This document shows positions 27,214 through 36,801 of a DNA stretch of 64,000 nt, one piece after another. The stretch's first letter is position 1, and each line of letters opens with the position of its first letter. The stretch is taken from positions 37,074 through 101,073 of the forward strand of contig NZ_CALLWC010000010.1 of assembly GCF_938015785.1 (NCBI RefSeq), read 5' to 3'. The stretch comes from an uncultured Campylobacter sp. (GTDB lineage: Bacteria > Campylobacterota > Campylobacteria > Campylobacterales > Campylobacteraceae). The notes beneath the pieces were generated by a model. The model worked only from the letters and a program-made list of their open reading frames with translations, was not told where the DNA came from and did no database searches. Both the position numbers and the translations under genes were made by a program.

Positions 27214-30167
27214 TAGCGCGCATCCTTTCTTGCTTCTTGTTGCGCGCCTTGCCTTTCGCGCTCTATCATAGTCGCTTTTAGGCTACGCAGGCGGATCTTG
27301 ACCGCACCTAGGTTCGTAACCTCGTCGATTTTAAGTTGAGTGTAAATTTTACCGTTTTGGCGCAGTATGTCGCGCACCTCGTCGCCTGTGATCGCATCTA
27401 TCCCGCAGCCGAAGCTCACTAGCTGCACCAGCTGCATGCGCGGGTATTTACAGATGAACCGCGCCGCGCTATAAAGCCTGGCGTGGTAGGTCCATTGATT
27501 AAGGCTTTTCGTCTGCACTCTGCTAAGCGGCAGCGCGTCCTCGCTAAGCACTATAAAGCCCAATGAATTTAGATAGCGATCGATGCCGTGGTTGATCGTC
27601 TTGTCGATATGATACGGACGACCCGCTAGCACAATGGCGCTGGCACCGCTGCTTTGTATCTCTTTTAGGGTCTCCTCGCCTTTTATTAAAACGGTATTTT
27701 TATAGTTTTGCAGCTCCTTAAGGCCTTGCAAGACGGCGTTTTTCACGGCGTCGGAGTGAAATTTATAACCGGCGTCCGCGAGCTCAGCCTGCATCGTTTT
27801 GCAAAAAGAATCTTGCATGTTAAGATCCACATGCGGGTAGAGGAATTTTTTCTCCTCCAGTGCGCCTACGTTCGCGCGTATCAGCTCGGGATAGTATGCG
27901 ACTACGGGGCAGTTGTAGCAGTTCTCGCTGATATTTTCATCTAGGCTGTAGCTCATACACGGATAGAAAATAAAATCGACGCTCTTATTTAACAGATCGT
28001 AGATGTGGCCGTGTACGCTTTTAGCCGGATAGCAGACGGTATCGCTCGGGATGCTCTGGCTTGCTAAAAACAGCGTCTCTTTTCGCGGCTTTTGCGACAG
28101 CACGAGGCTCATACCTAAATTTTCAAAAAACGCGCTCCAAAATGGGATCATCTCAAACATATTCAAAACAAACGGAATTCCAACCCGCGGTGCGTCCTGC
28201 TTCGGCGGCTTGCGATATTTTTTCAAAAGCTCGTTTTTAAACTCAAATAAATTCGTGATGTCGTGGCGGATCTCCTTGCCCGCGCCGCGCTCGCATTTAT
28301 TTCCCGAGACGAATTTAGTATCGCCGAAGTAGCTGATCGTAAGTGGGCATTTGTTCGTACAGAGCTTGCAGACGCTAAATTCGCTGCGATGAGTAAAGCT
28401 TTCAAGCTCTGCACGACTGATCATATCAGTGTGCTCGTTTGCGTTATTTTTGGCAAAAAGCGCCGCGCCGTATGCACCCATAAGCTCGCTGATATCTAGA
28501 CGGATCACATCCTTGCCGAGCTCTTTTTCAAAAGCTCGTAGCACAGCGTTGTTTAAAAATGTCCCGCCCTGCACTACGATGTTTTGACCTAAATCGTCGG
28601 CGTTTCGCACGCGGATAACCTTGTAAATCGCATTTTTGATGACGCTAATAGCAAGACCTGCGCTGATATCCTCGATCGTAGCACCGTCCTTTTGAGCCTG
28701 CTTAACCGAGGAGTTCATAAAGACCGTGCAGCGGCTACCAAGCTTAGCGGGATGGGTTGCAAAAAGGGCTAGGTTTGCAAAATCTTTAATGTCGTAGCCC
28801 AAAGAATTTGAAAAGGTTTGCAAAAACGAGCCGCAGCCCGAGCTGCACGCCTCGTTTAACACAATAGAATCAATATTGCCATCTTTAATAGAGAAACACT
28901 TGATGTCCTGCCCGCCGATGTCGATGATGAAATCGACCTTTGGATTGAAGTGGCGCGCAGCGCTATAATGCGCGATCGTCTCGACGATGCCGTAATCGAA
29001 GCGAAAGGCGGTTTTTATGAGATCCTCGCCGTAGCCGGTAACGCCGCTGCCTTTGATTTTAATGCGACCTTCGCAAAGATCGTATAGCTCCTTAAGACGC
29101 GGCAGCAGGATGTCGACTGGATCGCCTTTATTGGAGGAGTAAAATTTGTACAATAACTCATAGTTTGCGCCCATCAACACGACTTTGATCGTAGTACTGC
29201 CGCAATCCACGCCCAAATATGCATCTCCGCTGTAGGTGTGGATATCCACCTTAGGCACGCTGGCGCGGGCGTGGCGAGCGGTGAACTCGTCAAATTCCGC
29301 TCTGTCTTTGAAAAGCGGCGGCTCGGCTTCCAGCGCGGTTCTATCGGGCTCCTTTTTCAAAAGCGCGATCGTCTCTTCCAAATTTAACGTCTCGCCCGTA
29401 TCTTTTGCATATAGCGCGCTGCCGTAAGCCACGAAGTAAGGCGCAATGTCTGGAAACGTCGCGGTCTCGTCGGTGAGCTTTAGCACCTCTTTAAAGCGCG
29501 CCTGAAGACCTTTTAGGAAAAACAACGGGCCGCCCAAGAATAGGATATTGCCCTTGACCTCGCGACCTTGCGCAAGCCCCGAGATCGTCTGCTCGACGAC
29601 AGCGGCGTAGATACTGGCGCAAATATCCTCTTTTCTAACGCCCTGATTTAGTAACGGCTGAATGTCGCTTTTGGCGAACACGCCGCAGCGTGAGGCGATC
29701 GGGTAAATTTTATTCGCTGCAAAGCTTAGGCGGTCGAGCTCCGTGATATCCAGATGCAAAAGATTGGTCATCTGATCGATAAATGCGCCGGTACCGCCCG
29801 CGCATGAGCCGTTCATACGCTCTTCAAGCCCGCCCGTGAGAAATAAAATTTTAGCATCCTCGCCGCCGAGCTCAATGACGACGTCGGTCTTCGGAAACAT
29901 CCGTTTGACGCCGAGCGAGGTAGCAAAAACCTCTTGGACGAACGGAATTTTGCAATTTTTGGCGATGCCCATGCCCGCCGAACCCGCTATGGCGACGCTG
30001 AATTGCTCGCCTGCGTAGCTTTTTTGAATTTGCAAAATTTTATCCAGCACCAGCTCCTTGGGCTTTGCCAAATGCCTCTCGTAGCTCTTGCTTAAAATTT
30101 CATATTTATCGTTTAAAACTACCGTTTTAACAGTGGTTGATCCTACGTCAATGCCTAAAAAAATCAC
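27213..30167 (-). CDS. 2-hydroxyacyl-CoA dehydratase activase-like ATPase (double BadF/BadG domain + DUF2229)
   Basis: A 984-residue protein with two ASKHA ATPase modules. The first (about 1-255) starts GIDVGSTTVKTVVLND and has GGEDAKIL and the cluster-site SCAGGTGAFID. The second (about 318-570) starts GVDCGSTTIKVVLM and has GGQDIKCF and ACSSGCGSFLQ. A Cys-rich knuckle follows (CKLCTNKCPLTIS...GNKCERG), then a DUF2229-like region with CYPAKSVHGH and FYPCMSY. Classic activases are single-domain homodimers that drive ATP-dependent electron transfer into dehydratases; here both halves are joined. The target partner is most likely the co-translated 405-aa protein. The physiological reaction is unknown. 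Confidence 0.87.
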   Translation of the reverse strand: MIFLGIDVGSTTVKTVVLNDKYEILSKSYERHLAKPKELVLDKILQIQKSYAGEQFSVAIAGSAGMGIAKNCKIPFVQEVFATSLGVKRMFPKTDVVIELGGEDAKILFLTGGLEERMNGSCAGGTGAFIDQMTNLLHLDITELDRLSFAANKIYPIASRCGVFAKSDIQPLLNQGVRKEDICASIYAAVVEQTISGLAQGREVKGNILFLGGPLFFLKGLQARFKEVLKLTDETATFPDIAPYFVAYGSALYAKDTGETLNLEETIALLKKEPDRTALEAEPPLFKDRAEFDEFTARHARASVPKVDIHTYSGDAYLGVDCGSTTIKVVLMGANYELLYKFYSSNKGDPVDILLPRLKELYDLCEGRIKIKGSGVTGYGEDLIKTAFRFDYGIVETIAHYSAARHFNPKVDFIIDIGGQDIKCFSIKDGNIDSIVLNEACSSGCGSFLQTFSNSLGYDIKDFANLALFATHPAKLGSRCTVFMNSSVKQAQKDGATIEDISAGLAISVIKNAIYKVIRVRNADDLGQNIVVQGGTFLNNAVLRAFEKELGKDVIRLDISELMGAYGAALFAKNNANEHTDMISRAELESFTHRSEFSVCKLCTNKCPLTISYFGDTKFVSGNKCERGAGKEIRHDITNLFEFKNELLKKYRKPPKQDAPRVGIPFVLNMFEMIPFWSAFFENLGMSLVLSQKPRKETLFLASQSIPSDTVCYPAKSVHGHIYDLLNKSVDFIFYPCMSYSLDENISENCYNCPVVAYYPELIRANVGALEEKKFLYPHVDLNMQDSFCKTMQAELADAGYKFHSDAVKNAVLQGLKELQNYKNTVLIKGEETLKEIQSSGASAIVLAGRPYHIDKTINHGIDRYLNSLGFIVLSEDALPLSRVQTKSLNQWTYHARLYSAARFICKYPRMQLVQLVSFGCGIDAITGDEVRDILRQNGKIYTQLKIDEVTNLGAVKIRLRSLKATMIERERQGAQQEARKDAR

Positions 30168-30423
30168 ATCTCGCTCTTTACTGAATAAATTTTACTCGGC
30201 CGAATTCTCAAATTTAGCGCGAGCTTTCTAAATTAAAATTTGCATTTTATAGTAATATTTTTAAACGCAAATAAAATCAGGATATATTTTATCTTTTTCT
30301 ATAGAAAAAGGCGATTTTTAGGTAATTCAAAATTAAAAATTTTAATGGAAAAGTTGTAAAATTTTAGATTTAATGCGAGTAGATTTTGCGCGAAATTTTT
30401 TCAAATCTCGCGCATTATAAAAA

Positions 30424-30447
30424 GAGCTTCCCTTTGAATTGGGAAGC
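30424..30447 (-). terminator. Rho-independent terminator of the rpsP-rplS operon
   Basis: On the minus strand GCTTCCC-AATTCAAA-GGGAAGC is followed directly by TCTTTTT, a textbook stem-loop and T-run, 15 bp downstream of the rplS stop. Confidence 0.88.
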
Positions 30448-30461
30448 GTAAATTTAAAGGA

Positions 30462-30818
30462 TTATTTTCGAAGCTCTTTGATTTTAGCCGCTTTACCGCG
30501 TCTGTCGCGTAGGTAAAATAGCTTCGCGCGGCGAACGCGTCCTTTTCTTAGAACCTCGATGCTTTCGATACTCTCGCTGTAGATCGGGAAAATTCTCTCT
30601 ACGCCGACGCTATTTGCACCGATCTTGCGGATGATAAAGGTCTCGCTTACGCCGTTTCCGCGGCGCGCAATGCAGGTACCTTCAAAATTTTGAATTCTGC
30701 TCTTATCGCCCTCTTTGATCCTGATGGCTACCTTTAAGGCGTCGCCGGCACGGAAATCAGGCACACTTTTGCTTGTGATCTGAGCGTCCTCAAACGCTTG
30801 GATATACTTGTTTTTCAT
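30462..30818 (-). CDS. rplS: 50S ribosomal protein L19
   Basis: A large-subunit protein at the 30S-50S interface. The 118 residues carry the family core [35 protein letters not shown] and end with [22 protein letters not shown]. The start overlaps the trmD stop as ATGA. It is the last gene of rpsP-khpA-rimM-trmD-rplS, and a clear terminator follows. Confidence 0.97.
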   Translation of the reverse strand: MKNKYIQAFEDAQITSKSVPDFRAGDALKVAIRIKEGDKSRIQNFEGTCIARRGNGVSETFIIRKIGANSVGVERIFPIYSESIESIEVLRKGRVRRAKLFYLRDRRGKAAKIKELRK

Positions 30819-31516
30819 AAATTTCCTTTATTTCTGGCGATTTTTCGGTACATATCCGGGCGGAAGAACCTCGTTTTGCATAGCGCCATTTGATTTTTTA
30901 GGCTGCGCATTTTAGCGTGATTACCCTTTAAAAACTCTGAAACTATAGGTAAATTTTCAAAAATATCAGGCTTTGCGAACGCGGGTGCCTCTAAAATTCC
31001 GCCTTCAAAGCTTTCTTCGACGAGCGAGCTTTCGTTGCCCAAAACGCCCCTTATATTGCGGCTTATCGCATCGCACATGCAAAGCGCGCCGAGCTCGCCG
31101 CCGGTAAGAACGAAATCGCCGATGCAAAAAATTTCATCTACATATCTTTCGACTATGCGCTCATCGATCCCCTCGTAGCGCCCGCAGATAAAGCATAAAT
31201 TATCTTGGCTGCTTAGGCGCTTAGCATCGTTTTGGTTAAATTTTTTACCGGAGGGCGAGAGGTATATAAACTTGGCATTTTTAAATTTAGCTCTTACCTG
31301 CTCGATCGTTCCGGCAAGCGGCTCCGTGCCGATCAAAAGCCCCGCACCGCCGCCGATCATATAATCATCTACCTTTTTATACCGATTTTCCGTGAAATTT
31401 CGCGGATTAAAAAAATGCGTCGCAATTATTTTCTTATCGACCGCGCGCTTTAAAATCGAGTCCTCAAAATACGGCGCGATGAGATTTTCAAACAGCGAAA
31501 CGAAGATAAAATTCAT
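30815..31516 (-). CDS. trmD: tRNA (guanine-N1)-methyltransferase
   Basis: Methylates G37 of tRNAs with a G at position 36 to stop frameshifting. The trefoil-knot SPOUT region is visible as [37 protein letters not shown], and the N-terminal part has [14 protein letters not shown]. The 233 residues are typical. The start overlaps rimM by 4 bp and the end overlaps rplS by 4 bp. Confidence 0.96.
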   Translation of the reverse strand: MNFIFVSLFENLIAPYFEDSILKRAVDKKIIATHFFNPRNFTENRYKKVDDYMIGGGAGLLIGTEPLAGTIEQVRAKFKNAKFIYLSPSGKKFNQNDAKRLSSQDNLCFICGRYEGIDERIVERYVDEIFCIGDFVLTGGELGALCMCDAISRNIRGVLGNESSLVEESFEGGILEAPAFAKPDIFENLPIVSEFLKGNHAKMRSLKNQMALCKTRFFRPDMYRKIARNKGNL

Positions 31517-32043
31517 GAGTTTTCCAAAATCGCGCGCGCGTTTTGCGTAAAAATTTTACGCTCGCTAAGCGAAATTTCTTTCACATAGGCGTCCACGTAG
31601 GGGATGAAAAATTCTTTCGGCAAAGCCTGCGAGATTAAGCTTTCATCCGTTTCTACTTCAAAAAGATAGCCGCTTCCTATCTGCGATATGTCCCTTACGC
31701 GTCCCAAAATCGCGCCGTCTTCGTAAATTTCAAGCCCGATAATATCGAAGTAAAAAAACTCACCCTTTTGCAATTTACAAAATTTTCGCGTGTCCTCTTT
31801 GCTACGGTAAAGGATTTGGTTAGTTAAATTTGCCGCCGTTTCTACGCTTTCGTAATTTTTAAAAATAGCGCTAAAATTTGCGCCGCTAAAGGATAGAATT
31901 TCTAAAATTTCGCCGTTTCGTAGATAAAATTTGGCGCCTTTTTTAAACTGAGAGGGGAAGTCGCTGCGATCGAAAATTTTAACCGCGCCCTTTAGGCCGA
32001 TAGTCCGACCGAGCTTTGCGACCTCTAAAAGATCATCAGGCAT
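31513..32043 (-). CDS. rimM: 16S rRNA processing protein RimM
   Basis: Assists maturation of the 30S head region and binds S19. The 176-residue protein has the N-terminal beta-barrel ([23 protein letters not shown]) and a C-terminal PRC-barrel ([22 protein letters not shown]). It overlaps the KH-protein gene by 8 bp upstream and trmD by 4 bp downstream. Confidence 0.94.
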   Translation of the reverse strand: MPDDLLEVAKLGRTIGLKGAVKIFDRSDFPSQFKKGAKFYLRNGEILEILSFSGANFSAIFKNYESVETAANLTNQILYRSKEDTRKFCKLQKGEFFYFDIIGLEIYEDGAILGRVRDISQIGSGYLFEVETDESLISQALPKEFFIPYVDAYVKEISLSERKIFTQNARAILENS

Positions 32044-32278
32044 CTTTGGCTTTGACGGTAATTTTATAATTGATCGGATCTTTTGCTTTATAGCCGATGA
32101 TGACGGTCTTTATGGCGTTTATCATTTTGCCGTCCTTGCCGATGAGTTTGCCTGTATCGGCCTTATCGGCATAGACTATGATCTCGGTAAAGTTTTCACC
32201 GACCCGCTTTTGCGTAGAGACGGACTGCGGATAGTCGGCGATCAACTTTGCGTATTCTTTTATAAAATTTTCTACCAT
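32036..32278 (-). CDS. khpA: KH-domain RNA-binding protein (KhpA-like)
   Basis: An 80-residue single KH-domain protein. The RNA-binding GxxG loop is in KLIGKDGKMINAIKTVI. Members bind many small and messenger RNAs, often with a KhpB partner, which is not in this window. It lies 1 bp after rpsP and overlaps rimM, the conserved position for this family. Confidence 0.92.
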   Translation of the reverse strand: MVENFIKEYAKLIADYPQSVSTQKRVGENFTEIIVYADKADTGKLIGKDGKMINAIKTVIIGYKAKDPINYKITVKAKDA

Positions 32279-32279
32279 T

Positions 32280-32510
32280 TTATTTGCTTGTGATTTGAGC
32301 GACCCTATCGCTTAACTTCGCGCCTACGCTCTTCCAGTATGCCAAACGCTCCGCGTCGAATTTGATATTATCGCTCTCTTTTAACGGATTATAAAAGCCA
32401 ATCGTCTCGATAAAGCCGCCGTCGCGTCTTTTTCTACTATCTGTTACCACGATGCGGTAAAAAGGCTGCTTCTTTCTTCCGATTCTTGTAAGCCTAACAA
32501 CTGTTGCCAT
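32280..32510 (-). CDS. rpsP: 30S ribosomal protein S16
   Basis: A small-subunit assembly protein. The 76 residues start [35 protein letters not shown], the family signature. An AAGGAGAAA site precedes the ATG. It is the first gene of the rpsP-rplS operon. Confidence 0.97.
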   Translation of the reverse strand: MATVVRLTRIGRKKQPFYRIVVTDSRKRRDGGFIETIGFYNPLKESDNIKFDAERLAYWKSVGAKLSDRVAQITSK

Positions 32511-32543
32511 TTTTTCTCCTTAAATTTTTGTAAGTTTTAGAAC

Positions 32544-32597
32544 TTGCAGATGGCTAAAACTTAAACATCTGCAAACTCTACCGAGAAATTATCTCGG
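32544..32597 (-). terminator. Two hairpins between ffh and rpsP
   Basis: CCGAGA-AATTA-TCTCGG (32581-32597) overlaps the ffh stop codon. Nearby TTGCAGATG (32544-32552) and CATCTGCAA (32566-32574) form a perfect 9-bp stem with a 13-nt loop. Together they could separate ffh from the ribosomal operon; no classic T-run is present. Confidence 0.45.
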
Positions 32598-33929
32598 TAA
32601 ATTTTGCCTTTGAGCGATTGAGGCAAGCCCCTGCATACCGCCCTTTCCCGAAAATTTCTTCGCAAGCTTTGAAGCGCCCGCAAACTGCTTTAAAAAGCGG
32701 TTTACCTCCACTTGCGAAAGCCCCGCGCCGGCAGCAAGTCTGCGCTTACGCGAATTATTTAGCAGATCGGGGTTTTCGCGCTCTTTCGGCGTCATAGAAT
32801 TGATCATCGCTTTGATATGAAGTATCTCTTTGGAGTTTTCCAAATCGATATCTTTTATCTTATTCGCCATGCCGGAAAGCCCGGGGATCATGCCGATTAA
32901 ATTTTTCATATTGCCGAGCTTTTTCACGCTTTCGAGCTGATTTACGAAATCGTTGAAATTAAATTCGCCCTTTTTGATCTTTTTGTTTAGAGCCTTAGCT
33001 TCTCTTTCGTCAAAAACGGCGCTTGTTTTCTCGGCTAACGTCGCTAAATCGCCCTCGCCCATAATGCGGCCGGTGATTCTATCGGGTATAAAGCCCTCCA
33101 GATCGGCAACCTTTTCGCCGGTTCCGATAAAGCGAAGTGGGATGCCCAGTTGCTGCGCGATACCAAGAGCTACGCCGCCTTTGGTATCTGCGTCAAATTT
33201 GCTTAAGATCACGCCCGTAAGGCCTAAAATTTCATCAAATTTAGCGGCCGTTTTAATGCCGTCTTGACCGCTCATGGCGTCCGCTACGTAAAAAATTTCA
33301 TGCGGATTTAGAGCTTTTTTCATCTCCGCAAGCTGTGCCATCAGAGCCTCATCGATCGCAAGACGCCCCGCCGTATCTACGAGCAGTACGTCATAAAGCC
33401 CGCTTTTAGCCTTGCTTAGCGCTTTTTCGGCAACCTTTAGCGGATCGCTCTCGCCCTCGATGAAAAACAGCTCAATCTCGTTTGCTTCGCAAAGCTGGCG
33501 GAGCTGCTCGACCGCGGCCAGACGCTGCAAGTCGCATGCTGCGACCAAGACCTTTTTTTTACGAAGTTTCAGATAGTTCGCGAGTTTTATCGTGCTTGTG
33601 GATTTTCCGCTTCCTTGAAGTCCCGTCATCAAAGCTACCGTAGGAGGCGTGCTAGCGAATACAAACCCCTGACTGCTGCCCCTAGGCGCCGTTAAAATTT
33701 TAGTCAAATTTGTCTTAATGGACTGCAAAAACGGCTTCTGTCCTATCGTACCGATACGAAGATCGGCTTCGACAAGCGCCAAAAAATCCTTTACGACTTT
33801 GTGGTGCACGTCGGCCTTTAAAAGCGCCTTTTTTAGCGTCTCCAAGGCGTTTTTTAAAGCTTTTTCGTCATCGATTGTTTTTAATTTATTGACCGCGTTT
33901 TTAAACGACTCGCTTATGATCTCAAACAC
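32589..33929 (-). CDS. ffh: Signal recognition particle protein Ffh
   Basis: Binds 4.5S RNA and signal peptides and targets ribosomes to the membrane with FtsY. The 446 residues have the N domain, the GTPase G domain with GLQGSGKSTSTIKLA (G1), DTAGRL (G3) and SKFDADTKGG (G4/closing loop, where most species have TKLDGDARGG), and the Met-rich M domain ending SGKGGMQGLASIAQ. All elements are intact. Confidence 0.96.
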   Translation of the reverse strand: MFEIISESFKNAVNKLKTIDDEKALKNALETLKKALLKADVHHKVVKDFLALVEADLRIGTIGQKPFLQSIKTNLTKILTAPRGSSQGFVFASTPPTVALMTGLQGSGKSTSTIKLANYLKLRKKKVLVAACDLQRLAAVEQLRQLCEANEIELFFIEGESDPLKVAEKALSKAKSGLYDVLLVDTAGRLAIDEALMAQLAEMKKALNPHEIFYVADAMSGQDGIKTAAKFDEILGLTGVILSKFDADTKGGVALGIAQQLGIPLRFIGTGEKVADLEGFIPDRITGRIMGEGDLATLAEKTSAVFDEREAKALNKKIKKGEFNFNDFVNQLESVKKLGNMKNLIGMIPGLSGMANKIKDIDLENSKEILHIKAMINSMTPKERENPDLLNNSRKRRLAAGAGLSQVEVNRFLKQFAGASKLAKKFSGKGGMQGLASIAQRQNLPR

Positions 33930-33995
33930 TTTGATCCCTTATAAAATTTTTAAACTTGCGATGTTACCTAAAATTAACTTAAAAGCCATTGAATA

Positions 33996-34745
33996 TCAGA
34001 GCTCTTTAGGAATTTCAAAGCCGAATTCGTTGAAGCTTGTACCTAGCGGAGCTTTAAATTTTAGCCCCAAAATTTCCGTCTCGTATGAGTGCAGAAACAT
34101 CCGTTTTGCGCGGCTTTTAGCATATTTTTCATCGCCTATTACGCCGAATCCCGCATTTGCTAGATGCACGCGGATCTGATGCGTTCTGCCTGTCTCGATC
34201 CGCACCTTTACGAGCGATTTTTTGCCGCTTACCATAAGCGGATAAACCTCGCTAAATGCGCTCTTGCCGTTTGGCGAAATTTTAGAAAACGCGCCGCTTC
34301 GGGTCTTTATCGTCAAAATCGGCTCGTCAAATTTCATCTCTTCGCTCACGATCCCCTTCACGATCGCGATGTAGCTTTTCCTCACGCGTAAATTTTTAAA
34401 CTCCGCAATCGCCGCTTCGCGAAATTCCTCGTTCTTATATAGCAGCACGACGCCGCTAGTTTCCTTATCCAGGCGGTTTAGAAGCCCGAATTTATAGATT
34501 TTTTCCAAATTTTCGCTACTCATAAAGGGCGGCTTATTGACCGCCAAAACGTTCTCATCCTCGTAAATGATCGCGGGTTTTGCGGGCTTCGTCACGCTAA
34601 ATTTAGTATTTTCGCCGAGCGTCTCGCGCGCTAGAGCGATCTTTGCGCCGCGCGCGCTCACAAGCCCAGCGTCGATGAGGGCCTTGGCTTCGTTGTGCGA
34701 GATGTTTTCCTGCGCCGCCAGCAGTTTGTAGGCTTTTTCTTGCAT
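33996..34745 (-). CDS. RluA-family pseudouridine synthase
   Basis: Converts uridine to pseudouridine in rRNA or tRNA. The catalytic Asp is in LNRLDKETSGVVLL, and the C-terminal KVRIETGRTHQIRVHLANAGFGVIGDEKY is a family hallmark. The N-terminal 60 residues (ENISHNEAKALIDAGLVSARGAKI) resemble an S4-type RNA-binding domain. It overlaps waaA by one base (TAATG). The RNA target cannot be told from sequence. Confidence 0.93.
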   Translation of the reverse strand: MQEKAYKLLAAQENISHNEAKALIDAGLVSARGAKIALARETLGENTKFSVTKPAKPAIIYEDENVLAVNKPPFMSSENLEKIYKFGLLNRLDKETSGVVLLYKNEEFREAAIAEFKNLRVRKSYIAIVKGIVSEEMKFDEPILTIKTRSGAFSKISPNGKSAFSEVYPLMVSGKKSLVKVRIETGRTHQIRVHLANAGFGVIGDEKYAKSRAKRMFLHSYETEILGLKFKAPLGTSFNEFGFEIPKEL

Positions 34746-36088
34746 TAAATTCTTTCCTTAATTAAATTTTCTATCTCTTGCAGATCGCAAATTTTATCTA
34801 TCCGCGTGCCCTTTGGCGGCTCTTTTAAAGCGCCTGAAATTTCATTCGCGTCGCACAGAGCGATATTTTGCACGAGCGCGTACAGCGCCTTTTGATTATG
34901 AAAAAATCGCCCGCTGATGATCGGTACGCCGAAGCTCGCCGCCTCGATCGGACTATGCCCGCCGATATTGCGCAAAAAACTGCCGCCCAAGATCACGACG
35001 TTTGAAATTTTATAAAAGTTCGCTAGCTCCCCGAAAGCATCGAGCAAGATAAAATCGCTTTCAAGCCCCGCGCCGTCGCTAAATCTCTCAAAGCTAAGCC
35101 CATGCTCGCGCGCCCAAGCCTTGCAAATTTCGCAGGCCTTTTCGAAGCGCTCCGGGTGCCTCGGCGCCAGGATGATTTTTAGCTTTTGCGGCGCGGCAGT
35201 CGAAGACGTCGTATTCGGTACGGCAAATGAAGCGTCGCTTGAAGTCGCCGCATCCAAAGAAGTTGCGTTTAAATTTACCGGCTCGGTCGAGCCCTGCTCG
35301 TCGTGAAGCTCGGCCGTAGGCAAGTCCGTTTCGTCGCGGATACTCGCTGCGCGCGGGTATTTTTCGGGTATATTTTGCGAACTGCGAAATTTTATAAAAT
35401 CGTTTAAATTTGATAAAACAAGCTCTTCCTCGCCCTCGTGAGTATTTGAGATCGTAAGCACGAAGCTATTTGCGGACGCGGCGGAATAGTCCTTCGTCGC
35501 AACGGCGATATTCGCGCTTTTCACGTTGCCCGCGACCTTTATATTTTTTGCGCCGAGCTCCCGCAGCCGCGCCGCATCAAGCTCGCTTTGCGCAAGCACC
35601 AGATCGATATTTTCAAACGCTTTGCGATAATAAAACTTAAAGCGCAGATAGCTCGCGTACGAGCGGTCGCTAATGCGCGCGTTTAGCAGGATCACGTAGC
35701 TTCCGCGCGATTTAGCGGAACGTATCAAATTTAGCCACAGCTCGGCTTCGAAGATCACCAGCACGCGGCTGCCCGTAAGCCAAAATGGAAGCCAGTTTTC
35801 AAACGGCAGGTAGCGAGAGTTCGGCGTGAGCGCGTACGCCGCACCGAAGCCCGTCTGCGTGGTCGTGCTAAGCGCGACGCTCTCAAATTTAGAAATTAGT
35901 GGCGCAAGAGCGTTTACCTCGCCCAAACTGCAAGCGTGAAAATGCACCGCAGCGGGGCTAAATTTAGGGTTTTTGTACAGAAAAAATCGTGCCTTCAGGC
36001 TCGTGCGGTATTTTTTTTTAAAGCTTAGGATAAAAATAAAAGGCGCAGCTGCAAGCCACGCCAAAAACGCCAAGGCGGTGTAGATCAC
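34745..36088 (-). CDS. waaA: 3-deoxy-D-manno-octulosonic acid (Kdo) transferase, with insertion
   Basis: Transfers Kdo to lipid A precursor at the inner membrane. An N-terminal membrane helix is followed by HFHACSLGEVNAL, FEAELWLNLI and the nucleotide-sugar site ISNTHEGEEEL...LAPRHPERF in the C-terminal GT-B domain. Residues about 225-300, exactly between THEGEEEL and ILAPRHPERF, hold a low-complexity Ser/Thr/Ala/Asn-rich insertion not typical of the family. The rest, including GGSFLRNIGGHSPIEAASFGVPII, is normal. At 447 residues it is longer than many homologues. It overlaps the upstream zinc-ribbon gene as ATGA. Confidence 0.93.
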   Translation of the reverse strand: MIYTALAFLAWLAAAPFIFILSFKKKYRTSLKARFFLYKNPKFSPAAVHFHACSLGEVNALAPLISKFESVALSTTTQTGFGAAYALTPNSRYLPFENWLPFWLTGSRVLVIFEAELWLNLIRSAKSRGSYVILLNARISDRSYASYLRFKFYYRKAFENIDLVLAQSELDAARLRELGAKNIKVAGNVKSANIAVATKDYSAASANSFVLTISNTHEGEEELVLSNLNDFIKFRSSQNIPEKYPRAASIRDETDLPTAELHDEQGSTEPVNLNATSLDAATSSDASFAVPNTTSSTAAPQKLKIILAPRHPERFEKACEICKAWAREHGLSFERFSDGAGLESDFILLDAFGELANFYKISNVVILGGSFLRNIGGHSPIEAASFGVPIISGRFFHNQKALYALVQNIALCDANEISGALKEPPKGTRIDKICDLQEIENLIKERI

Positions 36089-36792
36089 TCGGCTTCTTTA
36101 TATAAAATTCTGCCGCAATACGGGCAGGTTACGATGTCATCGCTTTTGATGACCGCAGAATAGGTCTTATCGCTTATGCGCATAAAGCAGCCGTAGCAGG
36201 CCTGTTTGCGCACCGGCGAGACCGCCGTATTACCCGCCCACTTGCGGATCTTTTCGTAGAATGAGACAGTTTTGGGGTTCATCGCCTGCATTAGTTTATC
36301 GCGCTTGGCGTAGATCGCGCCGCGAGCAACCTCGACCTCGCCCATCTCGGCGCTTACCTGCTCCTGCAGGCTTTTTAGCTCGGCTTCAAACGCCTCTTGC
36401 TTTTCGCTCTGCTCTTTTACGAGCGCCTCTTTTGCGGCTATGATCTTTTCTAGCCTTTCGATCTCCTCGTTTGTGGCTTCGAGCTGCTCTTTTGCGATAT
36501 CCTCTTCGACGCTAAGGGCTTTGATCTCCTTTTCGGTTTTTGCCGCGCCGCTTTTTTTGCCCGTGCTTTTTAGCTTGGACGAAAAGGCGCTAAGCTGCGC
36601 GTTTGCTTGTAAAATTTGAGATTTTAGCTCGGCGATCTCCGCATTTAGAGTTTCGATCTGCTCTTTTGCGCCTGAAATTTCGCCGCTTTTTTTGCCCAGC
36701 TTCTCCTGCGCGGCCTCGATTTTAGGCTTAAATCCGTCCAGCTGCTTATCGAATTCGCAAAGCTCTACCAATTGGCTTAAATATTTGTTCAT
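36085..36792 (-). CDS. Coiled-coil protein with C4 zinc ribbon (DUF164)
   Basis: A 235-residue protein: a long Glu/Lys-rich coiled coil (about 10-165) followed by a C-terminal zinc ribbon with CYGC and CPYC pairs. This is the family first seen next to nif3-like genes in Helicobacter and Campylobacter and in Chlamydia. Nucleic-acid or flagellar roles have been proposed for members; nothing here decides. AAAGGAAG precedes the ATG, and the gene is 9 bp after the Nif3-like gene. Confidence 0.87.
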   Translation of the reverse strand: MNKYLSQLVELCEFDKQLDGFKPKIEAAQEKLGKKSGEISGAKEQIETLNAEIAELKSQILQANAQLSAFSSKLKSTGKKSGAAKTEKEIKALSVEEDIAKEQLEATNEEIERLEKIIAAKEALVKEQSEKQEAFEAELKSLQEQVSAEMGEVEVARGAIYAKRDKLMQAMNPKTVSFYEKIRKWAGNTAVSPVRKQACYGCFMRISDKTYSAVIKSDDIVTCPYCGRILYKEAE

Positions 36793-36801
36793 CTTCTTCC
36801 T

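Noticed and set aside
32511..32588. Riboswitch or leader RNA before rpsP
   Set aside because: Only simple hairpins are present; no recognised leader motif.
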